The notes beneath the pieces were generated by a model. That model searched no databases, was not told the DNA's origin, and saw only the letters and a program-made list of their open reading frames with translations. Below are positions 1 through 8,187 of a stretch of DNA of 64,000 bases, piece after piece. The first letter of the stretch is position 1, and each line of letters begins with the position of its first letter. Position numbers and translations under genes: made by a program. Origin of the DNA: Mariniradius saccharolyticus AK6. GTDB lineage: Bacteria; Bacteroidota; Bacteroidia; Cytophagales; Cyclobacteriaceae. The DNA lies in contig NZ_AMZY02000014.1 in assembly GCF_000330725.2 (NCBI RefSeq), forward strand, positions 124,001 through 188,000, read 5' to 3'.

Positions 1-35
1 CCGGGAGGGTGTTCCTGTCGATGTAACTATGCATT

Positions 36-105
36 GGTCTTTGTCGCCACAGCGAAGGGCTACACCCTTCGCTTGGTGATGCCGCCCCTTTGGGGCTCAG
101 TGATC
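36..105. repeat. Dispersed hairpin element, family 2, copy 1
   Basis: An inverted repeat GCGAAGGG / CCCTTCGC (52-59 and 65-72) is followed by GGTGATG and a CCCCTTTGGGG palindrome-like block. A diverged copy with the same order of blocks lies at 3971-4025, and both copies are preceded by a GTCGCCAC-like word. It is noncoding as far as can be seen. The remaining DNA up to the terminator at 312 shows nothing recognisable. Confidence 0.6.
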
Positions 106-116
106 TTGATCTGCAC

Positions 117-190
117 AAAGTACTTGGTTAAATCGCGGGAGGGAACGAAAGTCCGCCGGGCCGGCCAGCGCGCCGATAGGATCGGACTTT
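117..190. repeat. Dispersed GAAAGTCCG/CGGACTTT hairpin element, copy A
   Basis: AAAGTCCG at 148-155 is exactly complementary to CGGACTTT at 183-190 and encloses a GC-rich core CCGGGCCGG that is itself nearly palindromic. Two further copies occur at 3560-3646 and 10410-10502. The leader (an ACTTGGTTA-like word, then a GGGA-rich run before GAAAG) is also shared. This is a dispersed structured intergenic repeat, REP-like in style; no open reading frame supports coding. Confidence 0.7.
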
Positions 191-311
191 ATGATCGGTC
201 CAAAAAACAGGTGTAACATCGGGCTGGATGATGGAAGAGATGTCCATGGTGCTTCAGGTATTTTTCTTAACCTCAAGGAGATGTTATAAAACCTGCATGG
301 ATGCATCATCA

Positions 312-342
312 AAAAGGCTATCCCACCTCAGGATAGCCTTTT
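312..342 (-). terminator. Rho-independent terminator
   Basis: A perfect 12-bp stem, AAAAGGCTATCC (312-323) with GGATAGCCTTTT (331-342), has a 7-nt loop and a U-tract on the minus strand. It lies just beyond the stop codon of the membrane-protein gene at 368-1588. Confidence 0.8.
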
Positions 343-367
343 AAATTCAATTCGAATGAAATGCCTT

Positions 368-1588
368 TTAGAGTACAGATTCACTCTGTCCAACTTCAAT
401 ATTCGAAGGAGCCTTTCCAGTAAATCTCCATCTATAGTGCAACACAAAATAGACCGCATTCATGGCCAAGCTGACCAATGCCATCGCCATTACCAGGCCT
501 TCTGACCTTGGCATCGGGATTACAAAGGTCAATCCAAGACTGTTGTCTGCAAAGGCTTTGAAGCTAAACAAGTACATCATATATATCGCCAAAGTAAATG
601 CCCTAGCCTGTAGATAGGTGCCTTTCTTGATCCATATCGCGGCAACTGTCGGTGCCAACAGCACGATAAATGAAAATGCGACCGTATTTGGGAAATTGAT
701 ATACACGAAGGTGATGTTCCAAATATCATAGGCCAAGATCCAAAATGTGGTCATACCCGGCCAAAGCATATCATGTGGCTTTTGCTCGTCTCTCTTGACC
801 CCCTTCCACCTTGAAATAGTTATCATACAAAGCACGCCTGCGATCCCGTTGATCAAGTTAGGCAAATCGGGTTGTGAAAAATCCTGCAAGACCGCTTCTG
901 CAATATTGATAGCCAAAATCAGCATAACGACGAATTTTGCCCATGTTTTTCCGTCGATATTGTGGAACCTGAAGATCATGGTAAACACACTGCCCGCTAC
1001 CGCAGAGTACAGTTTGATCCATCTAAACCAACCATCAAATCCGGCTTTCATCCAATGAGGGATCAACGCAATCGGGAGGATGAAATAGAGCAAGTAGGAG
1101 ACCCCTTTGTAGTACCTCGACAGTTCATTTCCAACCATCAGGACGACAAACAAAAACACCAGATGCATCCATGACCAAAAGGGTTTGCTCTTTCGGATTT
1201 CTACGTCAGTGATACCATCTACATGTTTGAACTCGTACCGTGTGTCATCGATGTAAGTGATGGTTCTGTCGGACAATTCACCTATGGGGCCTGAAGCTTC
1301 TCCCGAGAGGACGATGTTTTCGCCCTCCATCGTCCAATTGAAGGTTTGTTTTAGCTTACTGACCGTCAAACTTTTCTCCACGTCGACAGTCCCGTCTTCT
1401 TTGAATTGGAAATCATAGACCAAACCACTCCCTTGGCTATCCACCATGGATCCCTCCAAGGTGCCTATCCAACGCCCGTGATCTCCGGGCAGTCCCTGCG
1501 CAAATACTTTGTCTAGGGTGCCCATGAATGCAATCAGTGCAACAAATAATACTTGGAACACTCTTCTACTGGAGAATGAATTTTTCAT
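368..1588 (-). CDS. Multi-pass membrane protein with lipocalin-like N-terminal domain
   Basis: This is a 406-residue protein. A signal peptide (about residues 9-31, ending VFA-Q) is followed by a soluble beta-rich segment (about 35-132) with the look of a lipocalin-like fold: a GRWIGTLEG start and alternating hydrophobic strands. From about residue 137 it becomes a hydrophobic, multi-helix membrane domain with several aromatic-rich helices. The membrane part resembles what is annotated as DUF5692, but that is recalled rather than searched. No catalytic motif is recognised. The gene is monocistronic, with its own terminator at 312-342, and is divergent from nothing obvious. Function is unknown. 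Confidence 0.7.
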   Translation of the reverse strand: MKNSFSSRRVFQVLFVALIAFMGTLDKVFAQGLPGDHGRWIGTLEGSMVDSQGSGLVYDFQFKEDGTVDVEKSLTVSKLKQTFNWTMEGENIVLSGEASGPIGELSDRTITYIDDTRYEFKHVDGITDVEIRKSKPFWSWMHLVFLFVVLMVGNELSRYYKGVSYLLYFILPIALIPHWMKAGFDGWFRWIKLYSAVAGSVFTMIFRFHNIDGKTWAKFVVMLILAINIAEAVLQDFSQPDLPNLINGIAGVLCMITISRWKGVKRDEQKPHDMLWPGMTTFWILAYDIWNITFVYINFPNTVAFSFIVLLAPTVAAIWIKKGTYLQARAFTLAIYMMYLFSFKAFADNSLGLTFVIPMPRSEGLVMAMALVSLAMNAVYFVLHYRWRFTGKAPSNIEVGQSESVL

Positions 1589-1734
1589 AATAAAGTAATT
1601 AGTTGATGGTTTTTATTGTTTGTGATTTATTCAATCCGGTCAATTCGTTCTTTGGGAAGATGTCTTTTGAAAAAGTACTCATACTAAACAAAACCCAAGC
1701 TTTGTCCTCCTTAGTAAAGTAGACGCCAAAAAAA

Positions 1735-1763
1735 AAGAAGCAGGATTTTAAGTCCTGCTTCTT
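1735..1763 (-). terminator. Rho-independent terminator
   Basis: An 11-bp stem AAGAAGCAGGA (1735-1745) / TCCTGCTTCTT (1753-1763) is flanked by a run of nine A on the plus strand (1728-1736), which reads as a U-tract on the minus strand. It lies 8 nt beyond the stop of the baeRF-like gene. Confidence 0.8.
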
Positions 1764-1771
1764 CATTCCAA

Positions 1772-2935
1772 TCAAAGTGGATATCGTAGTAACCCAGCTA
1801 TCGCCGAGCTTTCCGGAGGCATCATGTCGCCCGTCGTCAGGTAGACCTTTCCACCATAGTCGATGACCTTTGCTGCTGCTTCGTCAATCAGGCAGTGCAT
1901 GCCGGGTTCTTGGCTTTCGGAAACATCGATCGTGTGGGTCGCTTCATCATAAGTGCCCCAAAGGTGGTGGTGGTCGGAATCCACCAACAAGGTGTCGACC
2001 CCGCCCGTCAATGCTGCCTTGATAAGCTTCAGTTTGTCATTGTGGATGGCCAAGCCCCGCGATAGATAAAGCCCGAAACTGTCCTTTCTTTCCAGGCGCT
2101 CTTTTTCAAAATACGGCGCCGCAATTTCCCAAGACTTTGCATGGAGGACCATCATGTCATTGTGGTTGAAGGCGCCTGTGATGTGTTCCTCCTTCAGGTA
2201 GCCATAGTCATTTGCCTCCCTGTAGATCGGGATCAAATACTCTACTCCAGCCAAGTAGAGCGGAAGCGGATTTTTGTTGAGGAGGGGGACAAGATTGTTG
2301 TTGACCTTTTGAAAGAACTTGAAAATCCTTTTCTTGCGTTCTTCGTCAGAGCTTTCACTTTGGCCATGGAATTGGCTGCCGCCGCTGCCACCACTTCGTA
2401 CCTGCATAGTCTTCTGTCTATCTTCTGATTCTTCATCCTCGGTAAACGAAGCAGCAACTTCGTCATCGACTATTTCCCGAATCGAATTCCTTGTGGCTTC
2501 GTACAGGTGCAGATTTTCCAGGTTGAGGAGTAATAGATAATAGTGCCCGTCGTCTGACAGCTCGGGAATCATTGGGAGAAGCATGGGCTTGGATCCGATA
2601 AAATGTTGGGCTTGGGCGATATCCAAAGGCATTTGGAAATACTCCATGCTGCCACCATAGAGGAAAATTGCCAACATGTCAGAATTGTGCATCCAAAATT
2701 CCTCGTCGTCGAGCAAACCGTACGCGGGGGCGAGTATGTTTTCAGCTTCTTTCCAGTCAAACCCTTTTTCGGCCTTGAGGCGGTCCTCAATTTCCTGAAG
2801 TTGGTTTTTCAAATGTGTTTTGTCGTCTTTGTAGGCCGTTGTGCTTAGCCTAGAAGTAGGCGTGTAGATCGAAATGAAGGGGAACCCTGATTTCTTGGAA
2901 AGTTCGACGAACTGGCTTTTGTCAAAAATTTTCAT
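1772..2935 (-). CDS. eRF1-like (baeRF family) protein
   Basis: This 387-residue soluble protein fits the bacterial/archaeal eRF1-related (baeRF) families. It has an N-terminal domain opening with FPFISIYTPT, a central segment with a glycine-rich GGSGGSQFHGQ stretch followed by a charged helix (EERKKRIFKFF), and a C-terminal domain holding a VDTLLVDSD strand near the end. The Gly-rich loop sits where eRF1 carries its GGQ loop. Known family context links baeRF proteins to ribosome-associated or stress functions; nothing here proves it. There is no signal peptide, so the protein should be cytoplasmic. It is monocistronic with a terminator immediately downstream. Assignment to the superfamily is fairly firm; the exact subfamily (possibly family 3) is not. 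Confidence 0.65.
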   Translation of the reverse strand: MKIFDKSQFVELSKKSGFPFISIYTPTSRLSTTAYKDDKTHLKNQLQEIEDRLKAEKGFDWKEAENILAPAYGLLDDEEFWMHNSDMLAIFLYGGSMEYFQMPLDIAQAQHFIGSKPMLLPMIPELSDDGHYYLLLLNLENLHLYEATRNSIREIVDDEVAASFTEDEESEDRQKTMQVRSGGSGGSQFHGQSESSDEERKKRIFKFFQKVNNNLVPLLNKNPLPLYLAGVEYLIPIYREANDYGYLKEEHITGAFNHNDMMVLHAKSWEIAAPYFEKERLERKDSFGLYLSRGLAIHNDKLKLIKAALTGGVDTLLVDSDHHHLWGTYDEATHTIDVSESQEPGMHCLIDEAAAKVIDYGGKVYLTTGDMMPPESSAIAGLLRYPL

Positions 2936-3559
2936 GTTATTTTGAGAGTTGTTAACTGGTGAATACTGAAATGTCGATAGAATTTTTTAAACATTAATAT
3001 TTTATCAAATTAGCTAAAAACCCAAAGTATTGTACTATAAAATACACATAAAATTACAAAAGAATAAAAATAGAAGCCCAGACCCCACAGCTTGATCTAC
3101 CAAATGGCGTTCAGGCGAAAATCACGAAAGCCATCGACAAGGTTTCAAGTTTACCGATTGAATCAATGCCTTCAATCTCTAATTGGCTAATACCAATACT
3201 GCACCTGCTTTTTGGGATTTTCCGAACAGCTCTGGAAAGGATTTTTAATCCTATCCTTAGAGTCTAAAAACCAGCAATCCCCCAAACCTTCAGATAAGTG
3301 CGTTTGGGATCATTCAATTACAAAGACATCTTCCCGGGCCCACACCGTGATCTTTGTCTCAGAGACCACTTTCCAATCTGGTTCCCGCTCGGCTGGGTCT
3401 TTAATTTCCCCGGATAGCCCCGAACGCACGAATCGTCATTTTCCTACTGTTGTAAACTGCTACCAAAAACCGCCACTGCCTACTTAAACTTCCCTCTGAA
3501 CCCCAGCCCTTTGCAGATTTGGCGAAATATAAATCGCCTACGAAGCTACCAGGTTTGAA
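2936..3559. other. Intergenic region without recognised gene
   Basis: The first about 130 bases are AT-rich and upstream of the minus-strand baeRF gene, so they probably hold its promoter. The rest has higher GC and short open frames, none with recognisable protein features. No tRNA or structured RNA was seen. Confidence 0.5.
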
Positions 3560-3646
3560 ACGGCAAAATGAACTTGGTCAGATCGCGAGTAGGGAATGAA
3601 AGTCCGCCGGGCCGGCCAGGACTTGGTTGGCTGATAGGATCGGACT
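3560..3646. repeat. Dispersed GAAAGTCCG/CGGACT hairpin element, copy B
   Basis: AAAGTCCG (3599-3606) and CGGACT (3641-3646) flank the same CCGGGCCGGC core as the copies at 117-190 and 10410-10502. The final two bases of the right arm are lost, so this copy is slightly decayed. The loop sequence differs in length and content between copies, while the arms and core are kept. Confidence 0.65.
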
Positions 3647-3970
3647 GCCCAACCTTTTGATCTTTTTTGTGCCTTTTGTGGTTCCTTTACCTTGGTCTGT
3701 GTCGCCACATACCACTCGCTTCTTATATCTCGTCTCTTGCCTTCATCCCTTCCCGGTTTTTGGTGAAAACCCAAATCCAATCTTGAACATTCGGCTCCCA
3801 AAAAATCCAAAACGACGACGCCTTCTTTTTCCCCGGGTTGCGGTGCATAAGGTATACCCTGAAGAAAAAAATTGCCGAAGGACCTTACCAGTGGCTATTG
3901 GTGTTCCACCCGCTTCGCGGTGGTTTCGATCCCCTGGTCTGTATAGGCATGTAAAAATGCGTCTCGCCTA

Positions 3971-4025
3971 TCGCGAAGCAAAGTGCTGCACCCTTTGCTA
4001 GGTGATGACGCGCCTTTGGGGCTCC
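3971..4025. repeat. Dispersed hairpin element, family 2, copy 2
   Basis: AGCAAAG (3977-3983) pairs with CTTTGCT (3993-3999), followed by AGGTGATGACGCGCCTTTGGGGCT. This matches the block order of the element at 36-105, but the stem sequence has changed on both arms (GAAGGG to AAAG), consistent with a maintained hairpin. Confidence 0.55.
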
Positions 4026-4049
4026 TTATCGCTTGGTCCTTGTCTCTCG

Positions 4050-4144
4050 TCTCTACCACCTCCTGTCTCGCCTCTTTTTTTCTTGCCTCTTGTCTCTTGC
4101 TTCTTGTCTCTTGCTTCTTGTCTCTCGCTTCTCGCTTCTCCTCT
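4050..4144. repeat. Low-complexity CTTGTCT/CTTGCTT microrepeat tract
   Basis: About 95 bases consist of imperfect repeats of words such as TTGTCTC and TTGCTTC, abutting the 3' end of the PepSY gene. A similar tract in the opposite orientation (ACAAGACATAAGACAC words) lies at 47820-47880, also at the 3' side of a minus-strand gene. Confidence 0.6.
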
Positions 4145-4708
4145 CTACCTCACCCTTCTCTGCTTCAACCTTTTCATCACCCGCGGCCAATACCACAGAA
4201 AAAATCCGGTAAATGCCAGTAGCAGCAATGCCCCGGATGTCAGCGTCGAATAGGTCAACTTCGCTGTCTCTCCATCCGAACCCGCCAAGAAATCCAAGAT
4301 GCTTCCATCGTGGATCTTTTCGATCAGGTCGGAATTGCGCTGACTGATGGACAAAATCTCCCCTGAAAACCCATCCACCTGCACTTCGGTAAAATGCCAT
4401 TTGAACACGATCTTAGCTATACCCTTGTCGGGACGGATGTCCACCCGGTCGAGCTCGGTGCTTTTGCCGAGGCTGTCCCGCACATAGGCCTGACCGACCG
4501 CAATCATTTCCTCCACGGGGATCCAACTGCCCGTCATCTCAGTCTTGGATTGTTGGGTTTTCGGCACGAGGTTCCACTGCTTCTTCCAAGCCAGCAAAAT
4601 GGCCGTCACCGCGATAAGCACCAAAAAAAGGATAGACACCATGCTAAACCAGCGGTGTATCCTGCGGTAACTGCGTGTATGTTGGGCTTTTTTGGAAATC
4701 GGGTCCAT
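4145..4708 (-). CDS. PepSY-associated membrane protein
   Basis: This 187-residue protein starts with a basic, cytoplasmic-looking stretch (KKAQHTRSYRRIHRW) and a first membrane helix (about 23-42). It has a periplasmic PepSY-type domain with the FKWHFTEVQVDGFSGEILSI signature, and a second C-terminal helix (about 155-175) with LLAFTGFFLWYWPR before a basic tail. This is the PepSY-associated TM architecture often found near iron-uptake or redox genes, but it stands alone here. The ATG at 4706-4708 fits the family start. Function beyond membrane-anchored PepSY protein cannot be stated. It is short compared with four-helix PepSY TM proteins. Confidence 0.75.
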   Translation of the reverse strand: MDPISKKAQHTRSYRRIHRWFSMVSILFLVLIAVTAILLAWKKQWNLVPKTQQSKTEMTGSWIPVEEMIAVGQAYVRDSLGKSTELDRVDIRPDKGIAKIVFKWHFTEVQVDGFSGEILSISQRNSDLIEKIHDGSILDFLAGSDGETAKLTYSTLTSGALLLLAFTGFFLWYWPRVMKRLKQRRVR

Positions 4709-4800
4709 CGTCGGTATTGTTGGGGCGAAAATAAATAAATTCGGAGCCGAAAACCCTGATTTTCCTCAAGCGGTCTGCACCACAGCACCCAAAAAAGACC

Positions 4801-5560
4801 CCGCTCGCAAAGACAGTCAAGGTGCAAAGCGCGCAAAAAGGAAAAATCGCACGCAAAGACGCGAAGACGCCAAGAATCCAACGGCATGTCTACCATCACC
4901 ATGAACCCAAGCCTCATTCAGAAGAAAAAATAGCCACGAATGCCAAAATACCTCCGACTGCCACTGAACACTGAGACTGAACACTGACCTCTGTTTCCTT
5001 TGCTCCACTGCGCCCTTTGCGAGAAACGCCACTCTCTAAATAAATCGCACGCAAAGACGCGAAGACGCCAAGAATCTCAAATGGAGCCTAACGCCAGCAA
5101 TAAACCAATCCTTACTCACAAGTAACGAATAGCCACGAATGCGCGAACAATTCGATCTGCAAACTGCAACTGACCACTGAACTCTAAATACTGCGACTGA
5201 ACCCTGACCTCTACTTTTCCTTTGCTCCTCCGCGCCCTTTGCGAGAAATGCGACTCTCTAAATAAATCGCACGCAAAGACGCGAAGACGCCAAGAATCTC
5301 AAATGGAGCCTAACGCCAGCAAGAAACCAATCCTTACTCACAAGTAACGAATAGCCACGAATGCGCGAATACCTCCAACTGCCAGCTGAGACTGTATACT
5401 GATCACTGAACACTGAGACTGAACACTGACCTCTGCAAACTACTTTCCTTTGCGCCTCCGCGCACTTTGCGAGAAACCAAACATCCAAAAATTCACGAAC
5501 AACTCAATCTGCAAACTGCAACTGACCACTGAGCTCTGTATACTGCGACTGAACACTGAC
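4801..5560. repeat. Tandem intergenic repeat array (about 226-bp unit)
   Basis: Units starting near 5036 and 5262 are almost identical over more than 100 bases: CGCACGCAAAGACGCGAAG, then CGCCAAGAATCTC, a stretch ending AGTAACGAATAGCCACG, then ACTGAACACTGA-like words, then CCCTTTGCGAGAAA. A diverged earlier unit occupies about 4846-5035 and a partial one follows to about 5560. Stop-free frames on the minus strand are by-products of the repeat. This fills the long gap between the PepSY gene and the MORN-like gene. Confidence 0.75.
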
Positions 5561-5570
5561 CTCTGCTGCT

Positions 5571-5602
5571 TTTGATTTCCTCCCTTCATTTGATATCTTT
5601 CG
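5571..5602 (+). promoter_or_regulatory. Bacteroidota-type promoter
   Basis: TTTG at 5571-5574, a 19-nt spacer and TATCTTTCG at 5594-5602 match the known Bacteroidota housekeeping pattern (TTTG-N19-TAnnTTTG) with one departure. It is placed about 35 nt before the ATG of the MORN-like repeat gene. Confidence 0.5.
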
Positions 5603-5636
5603 AGCACTTAATCCTCAATTACTTAATTCACCTCCC

Positions 5637-6755
5637 ATGAAGTTTTCCGGATATATCGCCCTCAAAGCATTGTTGGGTTGGACTATATTCCTTGTCGCCT
5701 TTGGCACCGCATTCTCCCAGGAAGAGGTACGCACCTACTACGACGAGGACAAAAAGATGCTCCGGGAAGTCTATTCCAAAATCAACGGCGTACCCCAAGG
5801 TGCCTACAAGCTTTTTCTTCCCTCCGGCGAACTCGCCCAAACGGGCACCCTCGTCAACGGTAAAAAGGAAGGAATTTTTGTGGATTTCTATCCAGAGACA
5901 CAGGATACCCTGCGGTTTATCAACTATATCGAAAACCGAAAGGAGGGCATTTCCAAGAGCTTTTACCCCGAAGGTGCATTATCCCAAGTCCTCAGCTACC
6001 GCAATGACAAAATCGAAGGCGAGGTCCTGACCTACTACGAATCCGGCCAAATCAAGCAAAAGGCCCAGTTTGCCCAAGACCGGCCCAATGGGGAAACGAT
6101 CTTGTACCACGAAAACGGCAACATCAAAGAGCGGCTCAATTTCCAATCGGGCGTCATGGACGGCAAGCGAAGCCAATTTGATGAAGCCGGAAATCGCGTC
6201 GCCGAGGCAAACTACCAAAAAGGCCAATTGCACGGCGAGCAATTCACCTATTATGAAGACGGATCCGCAAAGTCGAAACTCTACTACGAACAGGGCATTC
6301 AGGAAGGCGAAGCGCTCTTCTACCATCCCAACGGCCAAGTCGCGCGGCGAGGAACCTACAAGAAAGGCGTGCCCGTAGGCTCGTTTGAAAGCTACTTCGA
6401 AAATGGCAAAATCGAAGAAACAGGAAAATACCAAAGGGGTATCCTGACGGGCGACATCACAAGCTACTACGAGGCGGGAACCGTACGCGAGATCGCCAGT
6501 TTCGACGCTGCGGGAAAGCTTTCGAAAATCCAGACTTTTTACCCCGATGGCGCCAAGGAAAAGCTTGGCCTATACCGGTCAGGCCTGGAAGAAGGCGATA
6601 CGGTATTGTTTTTTCCCAACGGAAAGGAAAAGGAACGTACACCCTATCGAAACGGCAGGATGCACGGCGTACAGAAGATTTATGGGGAAGACGGCCAACT
6701 TTTGATGGAAAGGGTTTTTGAGGAAGGAAAGCTCGTCGAGACCAAATCAAAATAA
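5637..6755 (+). CDS. Secreted MORN-like / YwqK-type repeat protein
   Basis: This 372-residue protein has a signal peptide (cleavage after about FSQ, residue 28). It is followed by a ladder of about 13 repeats of roughly 22 residues with the pattern Y.nGqi.....y..G..eG....Y, for example YYESGQIKQKAQFAQDRPNGE and YHENGNIKERLNFQSGVMDGK. This is the MORN-variant repeat found in proteins annotated as YwqK-family antitoxin-like; no toxin gene is adjacent, so an antitoxin role is not supported. It is probably periplasmic or outer-membrane associated. A Bacteroidota promoter candidate lies just upstream, and purC begins 83 nt downstream. Confidence 0.8.
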   Translation: MKFSGYIALKALLGWTIFLVAFGTAFSQEEVRTYYDEDKKMLREVYSKINGVPQGAYKLFLPSGELAQTGTLVNGKKEGIFVDFYPETQDTLRFINYIENRKEGISKSFYPEGALSQVLSYRNDKIEGEVLTYYESGQIKQKAQFAQDRPNGETILYHENGNIKERLNFQSGVMDGKRSQFDEAGNRVAEANYQKGQLHGEQFTYYEDGSAKSKLYYEQGIQEGEALFYHPNGQVARRGTYKKGVPVGSFESYFENGKIEETGKYQRGILTGDITSYYEAGTVREIASFDAAGKLSKIQTFYPDGAKEKLGLYRSGLEEGDTVLFFPNGKEKERTPYRNGRMHGVQKIYGEDGQLLMERVFEEGKLVETKSK

Positions 6756-6838
6756 AAGCCCTTCTTACCGGGATAAATTACGGCAGCGACCCTCCCTTTC
6801 CGAGCTATTTTTTTATTTTTGCCTGACACGTTTCGATC

Positions 6839-7774
6839 ATGGAAAAAGGAATCAAGCAAACCCAGTTCAGCTTCCCCGGACAGCTTGGGTTTTACAAAGG
6901 CAAAGTACGGGATGTATATATTTTCGAAGACAAATTGGCGGTAGTGGCTACGGACAGGATTTCGGCCTTTGATGTGGTGCTGCCAAGGCCAATCCCCTTC
7001 AAAGGCCAGGTACTCAACCAGATTGCGGCGAAGTTTCTGCTCGCCACCGCGGATATCGTGCCCAATTGGGTCACGGCTACCCCCCATCCCTATGTCACGA
7101 TAGGCAAAAAATGCGTGCCATTCAAAGTGGAGATGGTTATCCGGGGCTACTTGGCCGGACATGCGGCGCGGGAATACAAGGCAGGGAAACGTGAAATCTG
7201 TGGCGTAAAGCTTCCGGAGGGACTGAAGGAAAATGACAAACTCCCCCAACCCATCATCACCCCCACTACCAAAGCCGCCGAAGGACATGACCAGGACATT
7301 TCCAAGGAGGAAATCCTGCGCCAAGGAATCGTGAGCCCGGAGGACTATGCCGTTCTGGAAAAGTATACCCATGCGCTGTTTGAAAAGGGCAGCCAAATGG
7401 CCGGGGATAAGGGGCTGATTCTCGTCGACACCAAATATGAGTTTGGCAAATACGGCGACGAAATACTGCTCATCGACGAAATCCATACGCCTGATTCCTC
7501 CCGCTATTTCTACGCCGACACCTATGAGGCATTTCAGATCGAAGGCCTGCCTCAAAGACAGTTGTCCAAGGAATTTGTACGCCAATGGCTGATTGCCAAC
7601 GGCTTCCAAGGAAAGGATGGCCAAAGGGTCCCCGAAATGCCGGATGCATTCGTGGAAGAAATCACCGATCGCTACATCGAACTTTTCGAAAAGATCATCG
7701 GTGAGCCATTTGTCAAATGTTCAGACAAGGATTTGCAGGGAAGTATCAAAACTGCCATATTGGAACACATTTAA
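6839..7774 (+). CDS. purC: Phosphoribosylaminoimidazole-succinocarboxamide synthase
   Basis: SAICAR synthetase joins CAIR and aspartate with ATP in de novo purine synthesis (cytoplasm). The 311-residue length fits the family. Signature segments include [29 protein letters not shown], the [19 protein letters not shown] motif and [11 protein letters not shown] followed by [12 protein letters not shown]. It has an ATG start, and a TATTTTTG box at 6814-6821 could be its -7 element, although no clear -33 was seen. Thirty bases separate it from the STAS gene, which suggests a purC-STAS-rnz operon. Confidence 0.95.
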   Translation: MEKGIKQTQFSFPGQLGFYKGKVRDVYIFEDKLAVVATDRISAFDVVLPRPIPFKGQVLNQIAAKFLLATADIVPNWVTATPHPYVTIGKKCVPFKVEMVIRGYLAGHAAREYKAGKREICGVKLPEGLKENDKLPQPIITPTTKAAEGHDQDISKEEILRQGIVSPEDYAVLEKYTHALFEKGSQMAGDKGLILVDTKYEFGKYGDEILLIDEIHTPDSSRYFYADTYEAFQIEGLPQRQLSKEFVRQWLIANGFQGKDGQRVPEMPDAFVEEITDRYIELFEKIIGEPFVKCSDKDLQGSIKTAILEHI

Positions 7775-7804
7775 ATCCCCATAAAAGAAAAACCTAAACC
7801 GATT

Positions 7805-8185
7805 ATGAAATATACCATTGATAAAAAAGAACAGTATGTGGTTTTCACTCCAATGGAGGAAAAACTCGATTCTGCCCTTTCCCCCAAACTCAAATCCGAA
7901 CTCCTGACCGTGCAGGCAGAAGGCTATCCTAACCTCATCATCGACATGAGTCAGGTGAAATATGCCGATTCCAGCGGTCTTTCCGCACTCCTCGTCGGCA
8001 ACAGGGAATTTAGCCGCAACGGGGGCATTTTCATCATCGCCAACCCACAGGACCACGTGATGAAACTGATCAAGATATCCATGCTGGACAAGGTATTCCA
8101 TTTGGTAGATTCGTTGGAAGAGGCAGCTGAAGCCATCTTCATGCATGAAATCGACGGTGGAGATCAAGAAGAAGACGAAGATTAA
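7805..8185 (+). CDS. STAS-domain anti-anti-sigma factor
   Basis: This 126-residue single STAS domain resembles SpoIIAA/RsbV. The conserved phospho-acceptor loop YADSSGLSALLVG (Asp55-Ser56-Ser57-Gly58) is intact, followed by the GGIFIIANPQDHVMKLIKIS strand-helix pair. An acidic tail (DGGDQEEDED) extends past the domain. Such proteins sequester anti-sigma kinases when dephosphorylated. No partner kinase or phosphatase is in the window. It lies 2 nt upstream of the rnz start, so translational coupling is likely. Confidence 0.88.
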   Translation: MKYTIDKKEQYVVFTPMEEKLDSALSPKLKSELLTVQAEGYPNLIIDMSQVKYADSSGLSALLVGNREFSRNGGIFIIANPQDHVMKLIKISMLDKVFHLVDSLEEAAEAIFMHEIDGGDQEEDED

Positions 8186-8187
8186 GC

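Noticed and set aside
3212-3487. 91-codon plus-strand frame in the 3 kb intergenic spacer
   Set aside because: No signal peptide, no family features and an atypical composition; likely chance.
4817-5488. Minus-strand open frames of 71-76 codons ending in ASSRLCVRF-like sequence
   Set aside because: They fall inside the tandem intergenic array and their peptide is a direct reading of the repeat; no protein features.
5637-6755. Antitoxin of a toxin-antitoxin pair (YwqK-type name)
   Set aside because: The MORN-like repeats fit the name, but there is a signal peptide and no toxin gene beside it, so that label is not supported.
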